64,000 nucleotides of DNA, taken from contig NC_089726.1 in assembly GCF_035083965.1 (NCBI RefSeq), forward strand, positions 9,367,501-9,431,500, written 5' to 3'. Positions 55,087 through 64,000 of this stretch are shown here, piece after piece. How positions within the stretch are numbered: the stretch's first letter is position 1; each line of letters opens with the position of its first letter. A model generated the notes under the pieces. That model saw only the letters and a list, made by a program, of their open reading frames with translations, searched no databases and was not told where the DNA came from. A program made the position numbers and the translations under genes. Source of the stretch: Branchiostoma lanceolatum. Taxonomy: Eukaryota > Chordata > Leptocardii > Amphioxiformes > Branchiostomatidae.

Positions 55087-58000
55087 ATGAGGCCGCATCG
55101 AAAACGGGCGTTACGACGTTTCAGACTTTCATCGCTTTTTTCTCGGAAAACAGCACGTAACGAACCTAGTACGGAGCCCGACTTAAAAACAAGGCAGAAG
55201 AAGAAGTCCAGGATGCGGTTATGGATAGCCGGCTTGATCCTGGCGCTGTCTTGGTTTGTTGCCAAAGGTGAGTTTAGAACACCGTCGAGTTGTCTTCGTT
55301 ACCAAATCCCTTCTTGTACAATGTACGTATGAGCGACAAAATAGTACTTCACGAAACAATTACAAGAATGTTTTCGTGCACTCTTATATGTTATTTTCAT
55401 CGAAGGAATATGTTGCTATATCAAACGGTGACTTTTCTACCAAGGACTGTTGTCACCTGAATCGTGACTGATGTATGATGTTGTAGTGCAGGGGAGATGG
55501 GTGCACCTGCACGGCTGCACCTGTTGTTTTGAGTTAGAGGAATGTGGACAGGAATCTGTTGGGGTTTATACTCGACTTGGAACGGCTGAGTCGACACCAA
55601 AACGCGTGTGTAAACCCAGCCTCTGTATCAATAAGCTAGTTCGGAGTTGCTACTACGCATGTGCGGTGTCAAAGGTGAAGGCCCCCGCGACGAAAACAGC
55701 GCTCGCCTCCACATTGTCTCGATTTGCATAACAACGCCCAGACGCGTTTTGTTTCCGTCGCGGGGGCCTTCACCTTTGACACTGCACATGCGTAGTAGCA
55801 ACTCCGAACTAGCTTATATACAGGATGTTCAACACGTAGCAAAAAGATGTAGACATATAGTTATGAGGTTAGGACGGGTGACCTGTGTGTTCCGTTGTTG
55901 TTGTTTACACCGTTCTGTTGTCTGTACCCGTGGTTCGGCACTGCTTCTTTTGCGTTCCAGTTGTTGTACTACTGATTTTTATACGCAAACAAACCGGCCC
56001 CCGTTCACCGGTCGACACGCTCTGATTCATACAGATGTAAAAGTAAAAATATCAAGACCACAGTGACAATTAATGATAATTGCTTTCATGTGAGGTAACC
56101 GTTACTAACAGGATTCCACCAGGGTATATAATATTCCGTCACCCTGAAAAGATACGTCCCATCTCCAACCCGACGTCCCCCAGTATAATGCACTCCTGTA
56201 TATCTAGACTCTGCATACCTTGGGGTTGTTGCACTAGAGATTTCTCAAACGCGCTGGTTTCCAAAGTGATGGATTTACGTAACCCATCGGATTAACATTT
56301 TAAGCCCGTGTTGATTTTATTATACGGATGACTCCCGCGCGCGCATCAATTTTCGTCCGTTTCCATATGAGAAAAAGAGTTTTGCTCGTACTGTAAATCG
56401 TAAAAAGCAGCTGCAAAATGAGAAAATATATGCTGTAAATTGCAAAAAAGCATTTCGGAAAACGAATACTTAAATCGTAGAATACCAAAGTCAATTCCAA
56501 AGTCAAAGAAGTTCTGAAAGAACAAAAACCTATACCATACCCTGTGTGTTTAGTTAACGTTATGTTTGCGGCGTCCTCCCAGCATTGTCCCAACCACGTA
56601 GATTTCATAATGAAGACAACTTATTTTTTGGTCAAACTTTTTTTATTCACACGCTCGTATCAGTTTTGGGGTTCCCAGAGGATGTCATCCATACACTCAA
56701 ATCAACATGGCCTCTTAAATGAATGTTATTCGTCAAAGCGAAGGTTTGTATATAACCACACCAGAAAAACTACGAGTATGTTGTATTGAAAGACCGTTTC
56801 TTTCCCCAGGAAGCACATATGAAAGCTCCACGGACAGCTTACGTCACTTGTTGGCCAACCAATTCGCGTCTGATCGTCACCACGTGACCAACCCTGAGGG
56901 TAAGGAAGATGCTGCCATCTTCATCATGGAGCAGTTTAAGAAGTACGACCTGCAAGTCTTCTCACAGGTGTTCGATACGGACACCAAGGGGGTAAGTTGT
57001 ATTTTTTTTATAACTCAACTGTTATGGTGTTAGGAATGAAGAAAAAAGACAAAACATCACAATAACCAAAGAACTGTAACGTTACCTATTCGCCTACTGA
57101 ACTCTAAAATAGATGTACGTCGATGAAGGTTAGACATCCAGGTAGTGAGATACTCAAAGAAAGTTCTTGAAAAACACATTTCAGTATGTACCTGGTATTT
57201 TAAAAGAAGCGTAAGAATAAAAGTCTGACAAGTGACGACGACAATTTTTGAGTTGAAATAAAGTTAAAGACGAAGACCATCGATTGGTGTTTTCAGGTCA
57301 AGGGAAAGAACATTATCGGGACCTGGCCGGGCCTGAACACCGGGACGACAGGAGACCGTCCCGTCCTGATCGCCGCTCACTACGACACGGCCCGGAGCTC
57401 CCCGGGAGTGTGCGCGGACGGCTCGGGCATGGCCGCCCTGCTGGAGGCGGTACGCATCATCACGGCCCGCTCATGCATGCAGGAAAACTCCGTCATCTTC
57501 GCAGCGTTCGACTTCGAGGTGCAAGAACGTAAGTTCAATGGAAAATATACTGATAATAATCATAACTTTATAGTAACTTATATATATATATATATATATA
57601 AACTGTATGATAACTTTATAATAACCTTATAATGATTTTATAATGACTTGATGATAACATTATGATAACTGTATGACAACTTTATAATAACCTTCTAATA
57701 ACTTTATAATAACCTAATAACTTTATAATAACTTTGTAATAACTTTATAATAACTTGATGATAACTTAACTGCGAAAACATAAACAGATATAGACCCAAA
57801 ACATTACCTACCCGTGCATTGACCACATGACCTGGAATATCTGTATGTCCAATTAACGACTGGTTATACACCTCTGAACTATACTCCTTGCCACTCCCGT
57901 AAATCTGAACCTTTTCAGTGAGACCATCTTCCCACTCATTTCCTGCCACCTTACAGACCGCATTCGAACAACTACGGACACACAAGAACACAAACATAAC

Positions 58001-61000
58001 ATCCAGACACACCGAAAACAAAATCTCTTCCCCTTAAAAAAATAACTAAATTCGCTATTTCACGTGACAGTGGTAAGGCAGGATCAAGAGTATGGCATGT
58101 TTATTTTTAAAAGGACTGTATCAGGATAAAAACTACGTTACATGTTTCGCCTAAATGCTCCAGAAGATACATTTATATCACGTGACTGTAAATACGTTGA
58201 TTTCAGCACGATGCTTCTAGTAAAATATTTTGCTTTCAAGCTTAATGTTTCAAATCGGATATGTCTCACTGATCATGTAAGTGTTTCGTACAATGAAGCA
58301 CCTAGCCTGTTATCTATCCTACTTATGATTTGGCTCACTCCTCTGACCACTTCCCTTGCTGAATATCCTGACTGGACGCGATCAGTTAAGCGGACCGGAG
58401 CTAGAGTAGGCCGGATTCCAGACTAAGTACCAGCATCTCATGATCAGTTTTAATGTCTACGTCTGCAGACGCCACTCTCGACCAAGCTGCCTGCCATAAC
58501 GCCGGCTGCGGAAGTGCCAAGTACATGAAGGAACTTCTCATTCCTTACATCAAGAGTCTTGGGATCTCCTCCAACGACTTCCAGGGAGCCTTCGTGCTGG
58601 ACTCGGTCATGAACTTCAACAGCACCGAGGACAGTCAACGGATTCCCGATGAAGAACGCTTCAAAGAGGTACGATATATAATTGAACCCAATGCACTTAT
58701 CGAAAAGTGTAGATATGATCTGATGTGCTTAGCCTGCTTGGATTGAGAATGGCTGCTTTACTTTTACCCTAGGCCCTCATGAAAGGTTTCAACAAACAAA
58801 CAAGCCATGAAGTCATTCATATGTTTCAATCATCCTTTATCTTAAGATCTAACTAAAATTATGAAAACACCAATGGTGAGCAAGGTCATTTAGATTAAGA
58901 CTGCTTTCGAATTGAGATCTCATACTACAAATGTTTCCTCTCCCTTTATCATGAAATTAAGGTAAGCTTAAGATAGAGAGCTGTAGTATCTGAACTTGAA
59001 CAACAACAACACATGTTCAGTTCAGAAGATATATAGTAGAGCAAAATGTATACATTGAATAAAATAACTTTAAGTTTCCACCTCTCAAAGAAGTACGTAA
59101 CCATAGGTGGTATTATTTCTCATGATGATCTTAAAAAGTGACACTCATGATTGCATATGCTATATTTAGGCCCCGGGATTTCAAGAGGCGTACACCAGGA
59201 TAAAGGCCGACGGAAATAAGGGTGATTTCATCGCTCTGGTCGGGCGGAACTTCGACTCGCCCCTGTATCAGACCTTCATCTCAGCATGGGAGTCACTACC
59301 TGACACCAGGTTTAAAAATCAGGTAACAAGACTACCTTCGATACACTGGCATCAAAGGGGATATACGGCACGACGCACTGCCTAAGTCATGAACGTCATA
59401 CAAGTGACTTTCTGTGATATCATTTAGCATACTACCGTCTATCATTGACACAACATTCGCCACTTAAAGCAACGTATGTTACCTCATATAAGAATGTTAC
59501 CATAAGGCAGCAGCCAATCTAAAAGCCATGCTGCAGAATATATCATTACGATGTAAGGATAACGGGTTTGTAGAAAGGGGAGTAAATCAACAGATAGACG
59601 AAGCATTTAAGAACGTTAACCTTTTATCTTATTTCTCTTCAGCTTCTGCACATGCCAGATAAGGATCTCCCAGCACTAACAGACCCATATTGGGACGTGT
59701 ATACAAAGATGACCAAAGGAGACCACTACAGCTTCTGGGTAGCTGATCCTGACTTCAAGGCCATCCACATTACTGATTCTGGTGAGAAGAGATTTATTTT
59801 GTTTTTAAGCGCATAGCACGCATGAAATACGTCAGACATTATACATTGCTACCAAGGCGAAAGCTACTCACAGAGGTAGTTATAGTTATAATAGCTTCAA
59901 AGATACCAAACGATATACCGTTAAGATTTTTTTAATGATACACTAAGGAAAACAGCAAGTGTTGACAGTCAATGTCACCAAGTCGTTGTATCGACTAGAA
60001 TAGTTGCTGAGCAAATTTTTGTGTTGGTGTATGAAAGGAAAGAGTCTATGCATGTAGAGTATTGTTAAGCAAGACTCCGACGTTAACCTGAAGTTATCCA
60101 AGCGAAGTGTGACTTGTCATTCCAGCCCAGGAGCGGGGGTACATGCAGGAGTGTCACCACAAGCCCTGTGACAACACGGACCACCTGACTCTGGACAACA
60201 TGGCGTTCCTGAAGAAGGTCACAGACGCCACCATCACGGCAGTCATGCAGATGGCCACGTATCCAGACAAGTGCCTTGGTAATAATTTGTTTTTAATATA
60301 AAGCAATATTGTAATCGTACACACGTCTTTTATAATTATGCCTGTTGACGTGGGGTGTTGGAAAGAAAACATATTTAGGTTGTTTTGCGTTGCCCAAGAT
60401 ATGCAGGCTTTGGAATGCAAATCCTGTCGTCATTTGGAGGACTGTTATCAATACTTTTCTTACATATTCATACCGAGGATAATCTCATCATTTCCAAAGA
60501 TTAAAAGGCTTTTCAAATAGAAAACGCGACCTTTACTTTTATTTCTAAGATCATCACAGTTTTGGACACAGAGCTGACATGCGCATGCGTTCTAATTTTT
60601 CAGACCCGTTCACCGAATCCCCTGATCTGTTGAAGAGCGGTATAGCGCTGAACGGGAAGTCATGGCGACCGACTCCCACGGGAGAAGAAGAAACCTTCTC
60701 CTTCAACATCGACATCAACAAGGTCAAACCAAACGGTGCAGTGGAGGCCGTCATGGAAAACTCGGAACTACAAGTCCCTCTAGATGGTAAGCTCTAACGA
60801 CTGACCAATGAAAACATGGCCGAAGAAGATGGGGTGAAAAGACATGGTTTGTTGAAAGCTCTTGCAATGCGCAAGAAGAAGAAGAACTTTATTGCGCGAC
60901 AATTGCAACAGGTACATCGTATGTCAGCTGGTAGATACATGACAATACGAACACATATTCATATAGTTTATCGCTAGCGGTAAATTTCGAACTTTGAGCG

Positions 61001-62565
61001 CCAAAGGATTTTTCATGAAGCTCAGCTAGACTATCTGGAGTTAAAAGGATGGAGTACCTAGTGTCCTCCAAAACGTTATAACATTCAAACCGACGGGACA
61101 ACGTTTCACCATTCCAACTTTCTAACAACGATAGCTATAGACATGATGTTGTTATGAAGAAAGTCCGTATGTCTGCTCTCACAGCACACTGTAATTCTGA
61201 ATTTACACCTTTCCTCCTCTAGTTGTGGGAAGGTACAACGCTGACAACAGGAGACTTGTCCTCCGTCTGTCGGAGCCGAGTCACACGACCAAGGCTACCG
61301 AGAAGATCGATCCGTCTTTACTGCAGAGGTGGACCGTGAACGGGGAGGTAAGCACTCATCTATCTTCAGACACTGATAACGGGTGTACAGAAAGTACGAA
61401 ATGGAACGAAATGGAACGAAAAAGAACTACAGAAAGTTCGAAATGGAACGAGATACACTAAGGGTGAGCAATAAAAGAAAACGTATTGCACGATGATGAT
61501 GACGATTGCACAAATTTGGCTTGGAAGGGAAGCTTTATCATCTGACGAATTTGAAAGTATTGATTTCTTACCGATTGCAGGAATTTGTTAACTACATTAA
61601 AAAACCTTTTCATACGTTTGTCTATAAAGCTAGTCTCTCAATTGTGATATTTCCAGGTTGTAGGTTTCCCCGGGGGTTTGGTGTACTATGGTTCATTGAT
61701 CGGGATGCAGGATGGCATGACCAAGGAAGAGTTCAACATCGCCTATTCAGAAGGTAGGGACAGTCATTTCATTTTTGAATGCCATTAGATGTAAGAAATT
61801 CGTTTTTGTTTTCATTGCAAGTACTGTACACTGTATATAGAAATGTATACCATTATTACTGGTGAGTACGCATATGCATTAGTTACGCCAGCTGGGTGTG
61901 TGTCGTATTCCAGACCAAAAGCTCGCATGTAAATAAGTATATTCATAATCAAGTCGTCGCGAAATCCCATTCATAACTATCAACTCGCTTTTGAAAGTTT
62001 TTAATTAATCGTCCGTACATGTAAGGTAATGTAAACAGTCCTCCTCAATTAAGGCGAAGCATAATGTTTTTGGAGTCGCCTATAATCCACGTCTTTTTGG
62101 CACTTCAAAAAGGGCTTTTGAATTTTACCTCATGTTTTCCCCCACAGACCCGACAGCAGAACTCCGACAGTCGAACACTGCCCTGGCCGTTATCCTCACT
62201 ATCACACTGATACTGCTGATCGCCACCGCGGTCTACCTTTGCTACGTTAAGTAAGTAACATCAACCATTCGTCGCTCATCCACGTTGTATACTCCTGAAT
62301 GCAGCGGAGCATTTTGCACTTCATGTTGTCAGATGCAATGCCACAATTGCAACATTCTCATAGAATCAACTAATTAGAAGAACATGTTATAGAAAGTATT
62401 GAATCGCTCACGGTATGCGGCGATGCACACGAGTTTCTGTAACTTTTGCAATTTGCTCACAGCTATATAGGATAACACATTTTTTTCTACCCTCTTATTC
62501 CCAGGCGCAACTATAAACCCTTCACCCAGATGACAGAGAAGACCTCTATCAACGTGCTGACATAG
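55087..62565 (+). CDS. Type I membrane protein with M28 peptidase-like ectodomain
   Basis: Exons: 55087-55267, 56810-56991, 57297-57528, 58469-58668, 59170-59322, 59643-59781, 60126-60278, 60604-60786, 61223-61347, 61657-61753, 62148-62250, 62505-62565 (stop 62563-62565). It is 602 residues from ATG 55087, or 560 from ATG 55213. I prefer 55213, which opens directly with a signal peptide (MRLWIAGLILALSWFVA). The 55087 start would add a 42-residue basic leader. Numbering from 55213: M28-like core NIIGTWPG, AHYDTA (H107), CADGSGMAALLE (118-129), SVIFAAFDFE (E153), GCGSAKYM, VLDSVMNF (D201), GDHYSFW (H302). The membrane helix is about 517-538 and the tail about 22 residues. M28 enzymes are di-zinc exopeptidases, but two ligand positions look altered here. 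I do not recognise an ortholog. Confidence 0.88.
55630..55816. repeat. Palindromic element in intron 1 of the M28-like gene
   Basis: Arms of about 67 bp (AAGCTAGTTCGGAGTTGCTA, then CAAAGGTGAAGGCCCCCGCG) surround a spacer of about 53 bases. The arms differ at only a few bases. A single-arm relative is at 45585-45690. Confidence 0.9.
57545..57770 (+). repeat. AT-rich minisatellite
   Basis: TAACTTTATAA and related units of 10-11 bases repeat many times after a short TA run (about 57580-57600). It lies in intron 3 of the M28-like gene. Confidence 0.8.
61385..61460 (+). repeat. Short local repeat
   Basis: GAAATGGAACGA occurs three times and ACAGAAAGT twice within 75 bases, just after exon 61223-61347 of the M28-like gene. 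Confidence 0.6.
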
Positions 62566-62889
62566 ACCAACCTCCTTGCATAGACAATTCATAATCTGTG
62601 CGCACAAGTTCTACCGACGCGACGTAACATATCTAACAGATTGGAATGTAGTGCTCGTCACGTACTTTTTCCACTCGATATAGTTGATGAGGTTTTGTTT
62701 AGGTTTGAATGAGTAAAAAGTCCCGAAGATGTACATGTACAATAAGTTTATGTGTGCTATTCCGTAAAACCTAGTCAGTCTTTTGGGAGTCTCTATATCT
62801 TACTGTTGCCTTGAACCATTGATTGAACATTGTATATTTTCCACTATCGCAACATGTACACAAGGTCTCTTTACTGTTCTGTTATTGAC

Positions 62890-62895
62890 AATAAA
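62890..62895 (+). terminator. Poly(A) signal of the M28-like gene
   Basis: AATAAA lies about 325 bases after the stop codon, giving a plausible 3' UTR. Confidence 0.55.
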
Positions 62896-62899
62896 TTAT

Positions 62900-63412
62900 C
62901 AAGATACACTTATGTTGAGTTCTTTGCGTCTTTCACCCGCTTATCACTAACCAACCAATGAACCGCCAACCTTCACGATTCCTGCGCTTGAAACAAGGGG
63001 TTGTCGAGGCAGAAGCAGAACATTTATCGCTAATTTGTAAGCCCCCTCCCTAAATATACCACATATGGAATATCCATAACTCATAGCTTATCAGCTTACA
63101 CTTATGAGTAATTAAATCCGTAGTTATCATATTCTTGGTTCAAGTTGTCTGCTGTAGGTAGACATACTCTCAAATTTACGCTAACATGCATTAAAGCAAA
63201 TCATAACGAAATCTCCTACACTAAGGCTGTATGTATGCTTGACCTGTTTGTCCTTGCCAGCAAGCCAATCGAAAAGACCGGATTTTCCACTTTTAGTCCC
63301 CGACTGCAGAGCCTACCCGAGGGTCCCGCACGTATGTTTAGAGACAGCCAGAGCCGTTCACATTTAGCGTGTTGCCGGTTATGAGCTGGTACTGAAGCTG
63401 GGGTATCTGAAC
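62900..63412. other. Short intergenic region and 5' UTR of the last gene
   Basis: An open frame at 63145-63384 shows no recognisable domain and is probably fortuitous. The promoter and leader of the gene starting at 63413 must lie here. Confidence 0.35.
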
Positions 63413-63464
63413 ATGGCTCTACACCACTGGCTGGCGGTTGGGTTCCTGCTTGTGGTGATGGCTG
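63413..63464 (+). CDS. Signal-peptide exon of a gene running out of the window
   Basis: ATG at 63413 encodes MALHHWLAVGFLLVVMA, a typical secretory signal, and the exon ends at a GGTAAGT donor (63465) in phase 1. That is the same phase as the signal-peptide exons of the receptor at 18216 and the M28-like gene. Downstream exons are beyond 64000. It could be a tandem relative of the M28-like gene, but nothing visible shows that. Confidence 0.6.
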
Positions 63465-64000
63465 GTAAGTGGGTTTGGATGAAAACCAGGATTTCTGTCA
63501 AACTAGACGTGGCGAATAGTGTCGCCACGCCTCGCTAAATCTAGTAATCGCTAGTTATTCCCAGCTAGTGAATATATTTGTGCGTAGCTGTTATTTGTGC
63601 AAAACTGTGCATAGCAAACAAACCGAAGTTGGATACCCTGATACCTTTTAAAGTAACAAAAATAGAGACTAGACTTTGCTGAAAAAGGCGTAGCTCCCAA
63701 ACCAGTATATAAATTGACAACTTAACTGGAATGATTAGCCTATCAATTGCAAAACTAAGTTGATATCCGCGAATTATCTATTCCCATTTAATGCTATGGT
63801 GAGACTTACACATTTTGACATAAGTATCAATGGAATCTAATTGAATCTAATACTAGTAATGACAATAATCCTGTTGCAAAAAAGGGTGGAAACAGACACG
63901 CAGTTACCTTGAGGTTACCACAAGGCCCCTCTTAATTGGTTTACTGACCTTTAAAAGACGATAGAACTACATGTAAGTACAGGCTTTGGGTCTGGCCTCA
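63465..64000. other. First intron of the last gene
   Basis: I see no exon, repeat or RNA gene in this stretch. Confidence 0.4.

Noticed and set aside
57704..58021. Minus-strand 105-codon frame in intron 3 of the M28-like gene
   Set aside because: No recognisable domain or splice partners and it begins in an AT minisatellite; I could not support a gene.
63145..63384. 79-codon frame upstream of the last gene
   Set aside because: No domain, and it ends before the clear signal-peptide start at 63413.

Overview
The window looks like nuclear DNA of an invertebrate chordate, most likely a lancelet (Branchiostoma). I infer this from intron-rich genes with GT-AG splice sites, chordate-type genes (one KDM7/PHF8 gene, one mu-crystallin gene, a CASPR-like fibrinogen domain), and non-coding DNA full of hairpin elements, tRNA-like SINE heads and tetranucleotide satellites. 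The species is not proven. No prokaryotic, viral or CRISPR signal was seen. Gene models were built by hand by joining open reading frames at splice sites. For the four complete or 3'-complete multi-exon models and the cadherin, the summed exon lengths are multiples of three and the reading phase is continuous, which supports the joins.

Layout. (1) About 554-15425, + strand: the 3' part of a very long many-repeat cadherin, 22 visible exons and 2645 residues, with its 5' end outside the window. (2) 18168-25894, + strand: a 447-residue single-pass membrane protein with a CASPR-like fibrinogen domain. Its last two exons encode the same cytoplasmic tail module that ends the neighbouring cadherin. 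(3) 43521-28647, - strand: a KDM7-family histone demethylase (PHD finger plus JmjC, orthologous to PHF8/KDM7A), 23 exons per transcript and 956-957 residues. It has two alternative linker exons that appear mutually exclusive. (4) 46697-53184, + strand: mu-crystallin/ketimine reductase, 8 coding exons, 307 residues. (5) 55087-62565, + strand: a type I membrane protein with an M28 peptidase-like ectodomain, 12 exons, whose metal site looks degenerate. (6) 63413-63464, + strand: the signal-peptide exon of a gene that continues past the window.

Genes 2 and 3 are tail to tail. Genes 3 and 4 are head to head across 3.2 kb of nested repeats. Genes 1 and 2 are tandem and share a tail exon, so they may use common intracellular partners. 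Introns and intergenic DNA carry many inverted repeats (1-422, 20136-20355, 25923-25995, 39537-39685, 45690-46500, 48466-48695, 49174-49323, 49727-49838, 50781-51868, 53219-53469, 53508-53743, 55630-55816) and several satellites.

The most interesting points are the KDM7 linker exon pair (only one can be used, since both give a stop and neither gives a frameshift), the tail module shared by two adjacent receptors, the alternating two-domain super-repeat of the cadherin, and the probable pseudo-enzyme state of the M28 protein.
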